64,000 nt of DNA from Pyxidicoccus sp. MSG2. Its GTDB lineage: Bacteria > Myxococcota > Myxococcia > Myxococcales > Myxococcaceae. Under the pieces are notes generated by a model. It saw only the letters and a list, made by a program, of their open reading frames with translations. It searched no databases and was not told the DNA's origin. The stretch lies in NCBI RefSeq assembly GCF_026626705.1, contig NZ_JAPNKC010000001.1, positions 12,525,001-12,589,000 of the forward strand, written 5' to 3'. Below, in pieces: positions 23,536 to 32,203 of this stretch (its first letter is position 1; the number at the start of each line of letters is the position of its first letter). Made by a program: the position numbers and the translations under genes.

Positions 23536-26049
23536 TCAGCTCGCCCAGTGGGCCTCGACCGCGTCGTGCTCTGTCGGTGCCCGGGTGGCCCGCAGCAGGG
23601 GCAGCGCGAAGGTGAAGGTGGAGCCCCGCCCCATCTCGCTGTCCACCCAGATGCGCCCACCGTGGGACTCCAGGATGTTGCGGCACAGGTACAGCCCCAG
23701 CCCGAGCCCGCCATAGGACTGCACGGGGGTGTTGCTGCCCCGGAAGTAGCGGTCGAACACGTGCTCCCGCTGCTCGGGAGGAATGCCCACGCCCGGGTCC
23801 GACACGGACACGTGGACCTCGTCTCCCGCCACGTCGAGCGTCACCCGGAGGGTGCCTCCCTCCGGGCTGTACTTCACGGCGTTCTCCAGCAACGTGAGCA
23901 GCACTTCTTCCAGGCGGAGCCGGTCTCCCAGCACCCAGACCTCGCGGCCTCCCGTCTCCATGTCCAGCCCGTGCGAGGCGCCCAGGCGCGAGAAGCTCGA
24001 CGCCGTCGAGCGCACCATCGAGTGGAGGGCCACGGGCGCCAGTCGGATGGAGAGCTGCCCCGTGTCCACCTGGGCCGCCTCGAGCAGGTGCTCGATGAGG
24101 CGCTGGAGGCGCCGCACATGGGAGCGGAGGCCCTCCAGCGTCCTCGCCTCCGCCGGGTGGTCCGAGCGCAGCCGGCTCGCGAGCGACTCCATGCGAATCG
24201 CCAGCGGGGTGAGCGGCGTCTTCAGTTCGTGTGCGGCCAGGGTGAGGAACTCGTCGCGCGCGCGGATGGCGGTCCGGGCCTCACGCAGAAGCCGGGTGTG
24301 GACGCCCTCCACGCGCTTGCGGTCGGTGATGTCATGGACGAGCACGCCGGCACCGAACGGCACCAGTCCCTCGGCGGACCTCATCGGAAACACACTGGCC
24401 AGCAGGTGCCGCTCCTCTCCGAATGAGCGCCTCTCCAGCTCCCACCCCGTCACCGGTGCTCCCAACTGGAGCGTCCGGCGCAGGAGGGGCACCAGGTCGG
24501 AGCAGATGTCCGCGGCCGGGCGCTCCGTGAGCCGGGTCTCCCCCAGGCCGAGCAGATGGAGGAAGGCGGCGTTGGCCCTCAGACACTTCAGGTCGGAGTC
24601 GAAGAAGGCGAAGCCGATGAGCGCCGTCTGGAGCACGGTGTCGAGCTGGGCCAGGGACTCGCGCGCGCGCCGCACCGCGCCCTCGAGCTGGTCGTGGAGC
24701 TGGGCGCGCTCAATCATCAGCGAGCAGCGTCGGGCGAGCTCCTCGGCGAGGGCGCGGTCTTCCCGCTCGAAGGTGCGCCCCGGCCGGGTCCGGAAGAGCG
24801 CGAGCTGCCCCAGCAGGTGGCCCTGGCTGTCGAGCGGGAGCGTGAGCTGCACGCCCCCGCGTGGCGCCCCCGTGTCCGCGGCGGCGGCCAGGGTCCTCCG
24901 GGCCGTCTCGGGAGGATGCGTGGGCAACAGCCCCTCCAGCGCATCCCGCGCGCCCGCCACGCCCACGGGGACCAGCTCCTTCGGGCCGCCATGGCGGAGC
25001 GACAGGACGCACGCATCCGCCAGCTCGGGCACCACCCGCCGCGCGACGCGTGCGAGCGCCCTGTCATCCAGCGACTCGGCGAGAATCGCGCTCGCGTCCG
25101 CGAGCAGCCGCTGTCCCCGCTCCACCCGGCGCCGCTCCCGCAGTGCAGCGGCGAGCATGAGGGTCAGGATGCTGAGCACGGCGAGGAGGGCCTGGGTGGC
25201 CACAAGCGCCTCGTGGGGCGTGGCCGCGCTGAGCTGGAACGGGCCCTGTCCCCGGCCCGCGTTCCAGCCCGCGATGAGGGCCAGCACCCCCGTGGCGGTG
25301 GACACGCCGAGCACGCCGAAGCGCAGCGCCGCCCACACGAAGAAGCCGAAGGCGGCATACAGCACGATGAAGCCGGTGGTCATCGGCCCGCGGGCGCCGT
25401 GCACACTGGGAATGTGGAAGACCCAATGGCTGAGCACCGCGATCAGCAAGAGCAGCACCGCCGCCTCCACGCGACGCCAGACGTGGAGGCGGGGAAACGG
25501 GAAGGCGGTGAGGAAGAAAGGCCCCACCAGCACCACGCCGAGCGCATCTCCCAGCCACCAGCTCGTCCACCACGTCAGGAAGGGGACGTCGGGAGCCAGC
25601 CACCGGGCGGCCGCGGCTCCGGCCAGGAGCCCGCTCACCATGGCGGGGAGCAGGGCCCCGAGCCCCACGAGCGCGAGCACCTCGCGAGGGTGGCTGAGCG
25701 TCACCGGGCGCCGGAGGACGGTGCGCATCAGCGAGGCGCCCAGGAGGGGCTCGATGCTGTCGGCGGTCGCCCAGGCCAGGGAGAGCCCCACGGGACGCCC
25801 GTGGAGGAAGATCTGGATGAGGGTCTCCGCGAGGAAGATGGCCGCGAGCCAGACGGGCCACGTGCGCGTCGGCGTGCGTAGCAACAGGGCGAGGGTGAAG
25901 CCGGCGGGCAGCCAGAACGCCAGGAACCGGGCGGGGTCTGAATAGAAGTACTGGTCGCTGAGCGCCGCGAGCGTGGCATAGGCGAGGCCCACGATGACGG
26001 CCCGCGGAAGAAGCCGGGCCGCCGTGCGGACGAAGTTTCCGTGGGCCAT
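23536..26049 (-). CDS. Membrane sensor histidine kinase with MASE1, GAF and PAS domains
   Basis: An 837-residue hybrid-free sensor kinase. Residues about 15-300 are a MASE1-type membrane sensor with eight hydrophobic segments (YFYSDPARFLAFWLPAGFTL, FHIPSVHGARGP and so on). A GAF-like domain covers about 325-460, a PAS domain about 470-590 (ALIGFAFFDSDLKCLRANAA), then the dimerisation helix with phosphoacceptor His in AAHELKTPLTPL (about 607) and the HATPase domain with N-box LLENAVKYS, G1 DPGVGIP and G2 GGLGLGLYLC. There is no response regulator next to it, so its partner is elsewhere. ATG 26049 follows GGAAGG. The N-terminal 70 extra residues of the open frame are not coding. Confidence 0.9.
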   Translation of the reverse strand: MAHGNFVRTAARLLPRAVIVGLAYATLAALSDQYFYSDPARFLAFWLPAGFTLALLLRTPTRTWPVWLAAIFLAETLIQIFLHGRPVGLSLAWATADSIEPLLGASLMRTVLRRPVTLSHPREVLALVGLGALLPAMVSGLLAGAAAARWLAPDVPFLTWWTSWWLGDALGVVLVGPFFLTAFPFPRLHVWRRVEAAVLLLLIAVLSHWVFHIPSVHGARGPMTTGFIVLYAAFGFFVWAALRFGVLGVSTATGVLALIAGWNAGRGQGPFQLSAATPHEALVATQALLAVLSILTLMLAAALRERRRVERGQRLLADASAILAESLDDRALARVARRVVPELADACVLSLRHGGPKELVPVGVAGARDALEGLLPTHPPETARRTLAAAADTGAPRGGVQLTLPLDSQGHLLGQLALFRTRPGRTFEREDRALAEELARRCSLMIERAQLHDQLEGAVRRARESLAQLDTVLQTALIGFAFFDSDLKCLRANAAFLHLLGLGETRLTERPAADICSDLVPLLRRTLQLGAPVTGWELERRSFGEERHLLASVFPMRSAEGLVPFGAGVLVHDITDRKRVEGVHTRLLREARTAIRARDEFLTLAAHELKTPLTPLAIRMESLASRLRSDHPAEARTLEGLRSHVRRLQRLIEHLLEAAQVDTGQLSIRLAPVALHSMVRSTASSFSRLGASHGLDMETGGREVWVLGDRLRLEEVLLTLLENAVKYSPEGGTLRVTLDVAGDEVHVSVSDPGVGIPPEQREHVFDRYFRGSNTPVQSYGGLGLGLYLCRNILESHGGRIWVDSEMGRGSTFTFALPLLRATRAPTEHDAVEAHWAS

Positions 26050-26358
26050 CGCACCACCGCCTTCCCCTCCTCTCGCGGCCGGATCCGCGAGGCCCCGCCG
26101 GGAGGAGTGCCCCCGGAAAAGGTAGGCACCTTCGCGCCCGCCCGCGAACACGGTGCCTTGCGGTGCCCCGTGACGAGCACCATGGCCCCCGACGACGTGC
26201 TGCGCGGCAAGGCGCCGGTGCCCGGGCCGCCGCCCCAGGGCTCCAGGGGGGCGGCTCACTTCCGACGGCCTGTGCAGGTCTCACCACGGTCGTCCTCATC
26301 CATCACCTGACCTGCACAGAGCCGCGGCCGAGAGGCGCGGCGAAGGGAGCCGGCAGCC
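26050..26358. promoter_or_regulatory. Divergent intergenic region between sensor kinase and coiled-coil gene
   Basis: This 309-bp stretch holds no convincing gene. It should carry the promoters of both flanking genes. Its one clear feature is a long dyad, listed separately at 26270-26319. No consensus sigma-54 or sigma-70 boxes are obvious. Confidence 0.4.
26270..26319. repeat. Perfect 11-bp inverted repeat upstream of the coiled-coil gene
   Basis: CTGTGCAGGTC (26270-26280) and GACCTGCACAG (26309-26319) are exact reverse complements separated by 28 bp, and end 39 bp before the start at 26359. Either an operator dyad or a leader hairpin is possible. Confidence 0.5.
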
Positions 26359-26961
26359 ATGACGGAGCAAGAGGCGTACGTGAAGAAGATGGAGGCGGAG
26401 AAGCAACAGCTCGACGCGCGGCTCGCCGCGGTCGAAGCCGAAGCCGACATCCGCAAGGCGGAGGCCGACATCCAGGAGCTGTCCGGGGCGAAGCGCCGTG
26501 CGGAGAACTTCCGCCGCAAGCTGGAGGAGATTCGCAGGCGGGGGACCGAGGACTTCGAGAGCGGCAAGGTGGAGCTGCGCCGGGCCTACGAGGACGTCGA
26601 CAAGGCCGTCGCCGGAATGGAGACGAAGGTGGAGGTCCTCCGCGCGGGTTATGAGCGCAAGCGGGAGGCGGAGCTGGAGAGCCTGGGCGCCCAGTTCGCT
26701 GGCTGGGAGGCCTCCAGGGACCGGACCCGTGCCGAGGACTCGCTGCTGACGCGCGAGGAGTTCGTGTTCCTGCGCCGCTCGCTCCAGAACACCCAGGCGG
26801 TGCTCAAGGACCTGATGAAGAGCAAGGGCAAGGAATGGCCCCGGCTGAAGAAGGAATACGAGGCCGCCTGGAATGACCTGTGCGAGCGCTCCGAGAAGAT
26901 TCGCGCGGACACGGTGAAGGCAGAGCAGCCCGCTGGAGAGCAGCCGTCTCCCCAGACATGA
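26359..26961 (+). CDS. Coiled-coil protein of unknown function
   Basis: A 200-residue soluble protein that is almost completely alpha-helical and highly charged. Heptad patterns run from residue 5 to about 115 (EAEADIRKAEADIQELSGAK, KRRAENFRRKLEEIRRR, MEAEKQQLDARLAAVEA). The C-terminal half (FVFLRRSLQNTQAVLKDLM, EWPRLKKEYEAAWNDL) is more mixed. No signal peptide, membrane segment or catalytic motif is seen and no family is recognised. It has GGGAGCC upstream and ends 12 bp before the convergent helicase gene. It may be structural or an adaptor. Confidence 0.75.
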   Translation: MTEQEAYVKKMEAEKQQLDARLAAVEAEADIRKAEADIQELSGAKRRAENFRRKLEEIRRRGTEDFESGKVELRRAYEDVDKAVAGMETKVEVLRAGYERKREAELESLGAQFAGWEASRDRTRAEDSLLTREEFVFLRRSLQNTQAVLKDLMKSKGKEWPRLKKEYEAAWNDLCERSEKIRADTVKAEQPAGEQPSPQT

Positions 26962-26973
26962 GCTGGGGCCTTC

Positions 26974-29355
26974 CTAGAGACGCCGATTGGCGCCAGCCTG
27001 GTCACGCCCTGGCGCCAGCGGCTTCCCTCCCCGCCGTCGCCGCCGCCGCTTCGACGAAGCGCTCCCGGACGGGCCTCCCAGCTCACGCAGCACCCGCGCG
27101 CGCGCGCCACTCTCCAGCCCCAACTCCTGCATCAGCACATGCACCTGCCGGGACCCGTGTGGATGGCGCAACGCCTCGCTGAGCCGCTCGACGATGTCGA
27201 TGCGCAACGCAACGGGGCCGAACACCGCATAGCCGAAGGCTCGCGCGTCCCGGCCGCCCAGCTCGGCGACCGCGAGCACCGGGTCTCCGGGAGCGCCCCT
27301 GGGTGAAGGACTCTGCTGGAACAGCGCCGTCAGCATGCAGCGCCGCTCGAGCGCATGCGGTGTGAGCGCCTCGTCGACGTAGAGGAAGCGCTGTCCCTCG
27401 CGGACCCCCAGCGTCCCCAGGTGCGCGCGTGCCGCGTCGTCCAGGAGCCGCCACTGCTCGCGCGCCTCACCCTGGGAAATCACCCCCAGCCCCTCGGCCA
27501 GACGGTAGGCGACACCCCGCATCGCCGCGGAGCGCCCCGCTCCGGTGAGGGCCTCGGCGGGAAAGCCTCCCATCGCCTCGGTGACGAGGTCTCTCGCCAG
27601 CGCCACCAGGCGGCGCTCGAGCCGCTGCCGCGCGCCTCCGGTCCACACCTCCGGCTCCGCCAGCGCGAGCTGCGGGGTGCGCCGATCCCGCCCGCGCACC
27701 AGCCGGCCCAGCGGCTGCCCCTCGAACGAGATGCTTCCCGACGCGTCCACCTGGAAGGCGTCGTGCGTCGCGTCGACCACCCGTTGGACGAACTGCTCCT
27801 CCGTCAGCGCCGCGCCGTCGGCGTCCGGCATCTCCCCCAGCAACTGCCCCAGCCTGGCGAAGGGACTGTCCGACCCGGGCGCGGGCTGTGCGGTGGCTCT
27901 CACGAAGCGGCGCGCACTCCTCCGTGCGGCCCGCTGTACGAAGCGCTCCACGAGCCGCTCATGGAGCGCGTCGCCCAGCGCGTCCTCGATGTGACGGGTG
28001 CGCTCCTGCCACTGCTCGGCGTCGTGCAGCCAGCTCGAACGGTGACTGATGTACGTCCAGATGCGGATGGCGGCCAGCCGGTCCATCAGCGTGTGGATGT
28101 CTCCGGAGACATCGTCGAGCGGAGAGATCTGCCTGGCCAGCCAGTCGTGTTCCAGCTTCCCGTCGCCCTCGGTGAGCTGGAGGAAGGTCTCACGCAACAG
28201 CGTCACGTGCTGGCCGAAGAGCCCCTTGCGGAAGTCCGGAATCTGGCAGACCTGCCACAGCAGCTCGACCCTGGCCCTGTCCGTGGCGACGTCGCGAATG
28301 GCCGGGACGTGCGAGAGGTCCTTCAACGCGTCGAAGTCGTCCGCGCGCTCCACCCGCACGAAGGCATTGTGCTGCGGAGCCCGGGACAGGGAATCCAGCA
28401 GGGCCTCCGGGCTCGCGAAGTCGAGCGCGGCGTTGCGCCAGATGAGGCTGCGCACCGCGGGGAAGCGGTGGGACTCGATGGCGGAGACGACGCGCGGATG
28501 CAGCTCGGGCAGCGTGTTCAGGGTGCCGAAGCTCCCGTCATTCAGGTGGCGCCCCGCGCGGCCGGCAATCTGCGCCAGTTCGTCCGGGAAGAGGTCTCGC
28601 TGCTCGGCGCCGTCGAACTTGGAGAGCCCCGCGAAGGCCACGTGGTTGAGGTCGAGATTCAAGCCCATCCCGATGGCGTCCGTGGCCACGAGGTACTGGA
28701 CCTCCCCTGCCTGATACATCGCCACCTGGGCATTCCGCGTCCTCGGAGAGAGCGCTCCCAGCACCACGGCGACTCCACCCCGCAGGCGGCGCAGCGCCTC
28801 GGCGAGCTCATACACACGGTCCGCGGAGAACGCGACCACGGCCGAGCGCGGAGGCAGGCTCTTCAGGGAGCGCCGCCCGGCATAGCGAAGCTGCGACAGG
28901 CGGGTGGCGCGCTTCACCGACGCGTGCGGGATGAGCCCCTGCACCATCGGCCGCATCGTGTCCGCGCCGAGGAACCAGGTCTCCCGGCGCCCGCGCGCGT
29001 GGAGCAACCGGTCCGTGAAGACGTGCCCGCGCTCGCGGTGGGCGGCGAGCTGGATTTCATCCACGGCGAGGAAGTCGACCTGCTTGTCGGTCGGCATCGC
29101 CTCGACGGTGCAGATCCAGTAGTCGGGGCGCGGCGGCAGGCGCTTCTCCTCGCCCGTCATCAGTGCCACCCGGCCCTCGCCCACCCGAGCGGTCACCCGG
29201 TCGTAGACCTCACGAGCGAGCAGGCGCAGCGGCAGGCCCATCATGCCCGTGTCGTGTTCGAGCATGCGCTCGATGGCGCGGTGCGTCTTCCCTGTATTCG
29301 TAGGCCCCAGCTCCGCCACGACGACGGACGACCGGCTGGATGGGCTGGAATGCAT
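26974..29355 (-). CDS. SUV3-like superfamily 2 RNA helicase
   Basis: A 793-residue helicase related to mitochondrial SUV3 and its alpha-proteobacterial relatives. Motif I (Walker A) is ELGPTNTGKTHRAIE at residues 15-29, motif II is LAVDEIQLAAHRERG with DEIQ in place of DEAD, and motif VI is QIAGRAGRHLNDG. Between them are RETWFLGADTMRP and ATDAIGMGLNLDLNHVAF. The C-terminal half is helical, and the last 40 residues are basic (SSKRRRRRRGGK), suggesting nucleic-acid binding. These enzymes unwind RNA or DNA-RNA with ATP. The product acts in the cytoplasm, perhaps in RNA turnover. It is not near an exonuclease gene here. Confidence 0.9.
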   Translation of the reverse strand: MHSSPSSRSSVVVAELGPTNTGKTHRAIERMLEHDTGMMGLPLRLLAREVYDRVTARVGEGRVALMTGEEKRLPPRPDYWICTVEAMPTDKQVDFLAVDEIQLAAHRERGHVFTDRLLHARGRRETWFLGADTMRPMVQGLIPHASVKRATRLSQLRYAGRRSLKSLPPRSAVVAFSADRVYELAEALRRLRGGVAVVLGALSPRTRNAQVAMYQAGEVQYLVATDAIGMGLNLDLNHVAFAGLSKFDGAEQRDLFPDELAQIAGRAGRHLNDGSFGTLNTLPELHPRVVSAIESHRFPAVRSLIWRNAALDFASPEALLDSLSRAPQHNAFVRVERADDFDALKDLSHVPAIRDVATDRARVELLWQVCQIPDFRKGLFGQHVTLLRETFLQLTEGDGKLEHDWLARQISPLDDVSGDIHTLMDRLAAIRIWTYISHRSSWLHDAEQWQERTRHIEDALGDALHERLVERFVQRAARRSARRFVRATAQPAPGSDSPFARLGQLLGEMPDADGAALTEEQFVQRVVDATHDAFQVDASGSISFEGQPLGRLVRGRDRRTPQLALAEPEVWTGGARQRLERRLVALARDLVTEAMGGFPAEALTGAGRSAAMRGVAYRLAEGLGVISQGEAREQWRLLDDAARAHLGTLGVREGQRFLYVDEALTPHALERRCMLTALFQQSPSPRGAPGDPVLAVAELGGRDARAFGYAVFGPVALRIDIVERLSEALRHPHGSRQVHVLMQELGLESGARARVLRELGGPSGSASSKRRRRRRGGKPLAPGRDQAGANRRL

Positions 29356-29486
29356 TCGCGAAGTCTAACCGCAGGGACGCCCCTCCGCCCTGGGGCTGAC
29401 GCTCCGAGTGGCCGAGCACGGCGCCCCGTGCACCGACCCGGCGCCCGGCCGTGCTGGCCCCTTCGATGGCCCTTTCGCCTGACGGT

Positions 29487-29520
29487 GACAGGAGGGCCCC
29501 CCGAAGGCAGCCCTCCTGTC
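29487..29520. terminator. Perfect 11-bp hairpin between protease and helicase genes
   Basis: GACAGGAGGGC (29487-29497) pairs with GCCCTCCTGTC (29510-29520) over a 12-base loop, 30 bp after the M4 protease stop on the minus strand. A strong stem without clear U-tract; probable terminator of the protease gene. Confidence 0.55.
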
Positions 29521-29549
29521 CACGGCATACCCGCCAGGGCCGCGAACGC

Positions 29550-31901
29550 CTAGAACGCGCGAAGGCCGATCGCGTAGCCGGAGATGGAAGCCGGCGAGGA
29601 CTTGATGTGGTCCTTCGACGCGACCGCGCAGCCCGAGTTGACCGGCTTGATCCGCCACAGCAGGTTGCCTTCCCCGCTCCAGTTCACGAATGCGCCGCAG
29701 CCGCTGAGCGCATAGCCCGTGCTCATGCTCGCCGTGAAGCTCGGGTGCGAGGTGACCGCCGAGGTACCGCTGTTGATGACGCTGCCGATGGTACCGACGC
29801 CCGGAATCGAGCTGTTGATGCCAATCGCATACGCCTGCGCCGTCGCGGGCGCGGACTCGATATGGTCCTTCGAGCGCACGCGCCAGGCGCTCACGCCGGA
29901 GGGCGCGGACGCGGTGGCGAGGTTGCCTGAGCCGCTCCAGTTCACCTTGACCCCTCCGCCCACCAGCAGGTAGCCGGCCGGCAGGGTCGCGGTGACGTCG
30001 GGATGGGCGACAGAGGCGCTCGTCGCCGAGCTCACGGTCAGGTAGCTGCGCAGCTGCGCCGGGGTCAGCCCCGTGACCTTCAGCCCGATGGCCCAGGCGC
30101 GCACCTGCACCGGATCAGCCTCGATGTGGTCCTTGGTGGAGACCAGCCACGAGGCCAGCCCGGAGTCCGGATACGAGGCGGTCAGCATGTTGCCCGACGG
30201 GCCCTCCTTGCCCTCACCGCCACCGCCAATCACCACGAAGTCGCCAGGCACGCTCACCGCGAAGTTGGTGTTGTGACCGGCGCTCGTCGTCGAATAGCGC
30301 TCGAACACGGCGATGGTGAGCTTGCCGCTGGCGTCCGTCTGGCGGAACAGCTCGACCGCGCCGCCGCAGCTGACTCCGACCGCGGCGAAGGCAGCAGAGA
30401 CGTCGGAGACGCTGTAGCCGTAGTCCTGCGCCGCGGTCTGTACGCCGCACGCGCCCTGGTTGAAGTTCGTGCTCGGGGTCCAGTACAGGTCGTTGGCGCG
30501 GGCGAAGACCTGGAAGGCCTTCTGCGTGTTCCAGCCCGCCGTGGTGGCAATCAGGTAGAAGGCCTTGTTGTACACGCCCGACGAGTAGTGGACGTCCAGG
30601 CCTTCGTAGTAGTTGGAGGCATGGCCGATGGAGGCACCGTCCTGCGGCGGGTTGGCCATGTATCGCAGCGCACCACTGCTCTTGAAGATCTCGGCGCCGA
30701 CCAGGAAGTCATTGCTGCCGCGCATGTAATACTCGGCGGCTTCGCCAGCGATGTCGGAGAAGGCTTCGTTGATGCCGCCAGACTGGCTGGAATAGATGAG
30801 CCCCGAGTTCTGCTCGGTGAAGCCGTGTGAGACTTCATGTGAGGAAACGTCGAGGCTGACCAGCGGGTAGAACGTCGTGTACCCGTCGCCAAACGTCATC
30901 GCCGAGCCGTTCCAGAAGGCGTTCTCGTAGTTGCTGGAGTAGTGCACCCGCATGGTCAGCTGGAAGGTCAGCGGAGCCTTGCCGATGTAGGACTGATACA
31001 TGTTGAAGATGACGCCGCCGAAGTAATGCGCGTCATTGAGCGGCGAGTACGCCCCATTGATGTTCTTCACCGTGTTGCGAGGACAGGTGTAGGAGAACGG
31101 GGTGGAGCCGGACGTGCCGTGGTTGAGGTTGACCGTCGCCACGTTGGCGTTGCTCATCGTGCACGTGGTGCCCGACTGGGCCACGTCCAGGTAGCCGAAA
31201 TTGGTGCCGTACTCGTACTGGCCCGTCTTGAGGTTGCCGCCAGGGCCGGTGCCGACCAGCACGTGCTGCAGATTCTCCCACTGCTCGAGCACCCGGCCGC
31301 TGTCCGCGTCGACGATGACCATCGGGCGGGTCGGCGAGCCACCGCCGAAGGTGTCGGCGAAGTAGCTGACGACATAGGCCTTGTGGGCGCGGCCCTCGTT
31401 GTCGATGAAGATCATCAGCTGGGACTTCTCATCGGAGAGGAGCATGGCCCCAACGCGGTTGCCGAGGCCGACGCCCCTGGCGACGTCCAGCGCCTGCGCG
31501 GCGGAGAGGCGAGGGGTGACGTCCGGGATTTCCCTCTCCAGCCCGGTGACCTTGCGCCCGAACAGCGCGCGGAGCTCGCCGTTGGCGTCCTCGTTGACGA
31601 TGACGTGCTCGCCGAAGATGGGGATGCCGCGGAACGTCTGCTGGTAGCGGTGATTGCGCACGCCGTGGTCGCTGACACGGTCGATCAGGAGCAGGCCCGA
31701 ATCAGCGTCGAGGCCGAGGGCCCGGGCATGGCCGGCAGGGCCTCCAGTGGCGGCGAGGGCCGCGCTCTGCTGGCGGAGGGCACCGACGTCCTGCAGATGC
31801 AGGTCGACGCGGCTCGCCGCGGAGGCAGTGCCCGCGGCGAGGAACAGGGTGGTGGCCAGGGCAAGGGAGGACGGGCGGTGTTGGAGATGAAGGTGTTTCA
31901 T
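29550..31901 (-). CDS. Secreted M4 (thermolysin-type) metalloprotease with C-terminal triple repeat
   Basis: A 783-residue secreted zinc protease. The signal peptide is MKHLHLQHRPSSLALATTLF with cleavage near TASA. A FTP/PepSY propeptide follows (about 40-200), then the M4 catalytic domain: DVSSHEVSHGFTEQNSGLIY has the HExxH zinc site, GGINEAFSDIAGE gives the third ligand, and GLDVHYSSGVYNKAFYLI carries the transition-state His. Residues about 545-783 consist of three copies of an approximately 85-residue unit, each with VGGG-type and GxGN segments and a KDHI motif followed by AIG. The propeptide would be removed on maturation. It is likely used for predation or protein degradation. Confidence 0.92.
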   Translation of the reverse strand: MKHLHLQHRPSSLALATTLFLAAGTASAASRVDLHLQDVGALRQQSAALAATGGPAGHARALGLDADSGLLLIDRVSDHGVRNHRYQQTFRGIPIFGEHVIVNEDANGELRALFGRKVTGLEREIPDVTPRLSAAQALDVARGVGLGNRVGAMLLSDEKSQLMIFIDNEGRAHKAYVVSYFADTFGGGSPTRPMVIVDADSGRVLEQWENLQHVLVGTGPGGNLKTGQYEYGTNFGYLDVAQSGTTCTMSNANVATVNLNHGTSGSTPFSYTCPRNTVKNINGAYSPLNDAHYFGGVIFNMYQSYIGKAPLTFQLTMRVHYSSNYENAFWNGSAMTFGDGYTTFYPLVSLDVSSHEVSHGFTEQNSGLIYSSQSGGINEAFSDIAGEAAEYYMRGSNDFLVGAEIFKSSGALRYMANPPQDGASIGHASNYYEGLDVHYSSGVYNKAFYLIATTAGWNTQKAFQVFARANDLYWTPSTNFNQGACGVQTAAQDYGYSVSDVSAAFAAVGVSCGGAVELFRQTDASGKLTIAVFERYSTTSAGHNTNFAVSVPGDFVVIGGGGEGKEGPSGNMLTASYPDSGLASWLVSTKDHIEADPVQVRAWAIGLKVTGLTPAQLRSYLTVSSATSASVAHPDVTATLPAGYLLVGGGVKVNWSGSGNLATASAPSGVSAWRVRSKDHIESAPATAQAYAIGINSSIPGVGTIGSVINSGTSAVTSHPSFTASMSTGYALSGCGAFVNWSGEGNLLWRIKPVNSGCAVASKDHIKSSPASISGYAIGLRAF
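29553..30250 (-). repeat. Three tandem approximately 85-residue repeats at the end of the M4 protease
   Basis: The three units are anchored at KDHIE (about 30130), KDHIE (about 29863) and KDHIK (about 29611), spaced about 267 and 252 bp. Each has FVVIGGGGEGKEG, YLLVGGGVKVNWSGSGN or YALSGCGAFVNWSGEGN at its start and AWAIGLKV, AYAIGINS or GYAIGLRA at its end. The last copy has two extra Cys residues. The domain is not one I can name. Confidence 0.7.
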
Positions 31902-32203
31902 GAATCGGGCTCCACTCGGTGTGACAGGGACAGCCGCATTGCGCGGCCGGAGCTGAAGCGGTGCCGTCAGGGACGGCACCCTGCTGCGCGCAACGAAACA
32001 TCGCGCGCTACAGGCCGTGCACGGTCATCGCACTGGCAGAGCAACTCTGGGAGCGGAAGTCAGGAAAGTCAAGGATTAACAGATACTCAGAGTGCGTGAA
32101 ACACCGGGATCCTGCACGAAGCGGATCCACCGGATGTATCGCCTCTGGGCGCCGTCACGTCACAGCGGGCCCGCCCTGCATGACCGGGGCGGGCCGCCGC
32201 ATT
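31902..32203. promoter_or_regulatory. Upstream region of the M4 protease gene
   Basis: This 302-bp stretch has no convincing gene. It contains a perfect hairpin at 31961-31981 (GGTGCCGTC-AGG-GACGGCACC), 60 bp before the protease start and so probably in its leader, an A/T-richer patch near 32050-32100, and the probable desaturase terminator at 32165-32197. Confidence 0.45.
32165..32197 (-). terminator. GC-rich hairpin downstream of the desaturase gene
   Basis: GCGGGCCCGCCC and GGGGCGGGCCGC pair with one bulge over a nine-base loop, starting about 7 bp after the desaturase stop. Candidate terminator on the minus strand; no U-tract. Confidence 0.4.
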
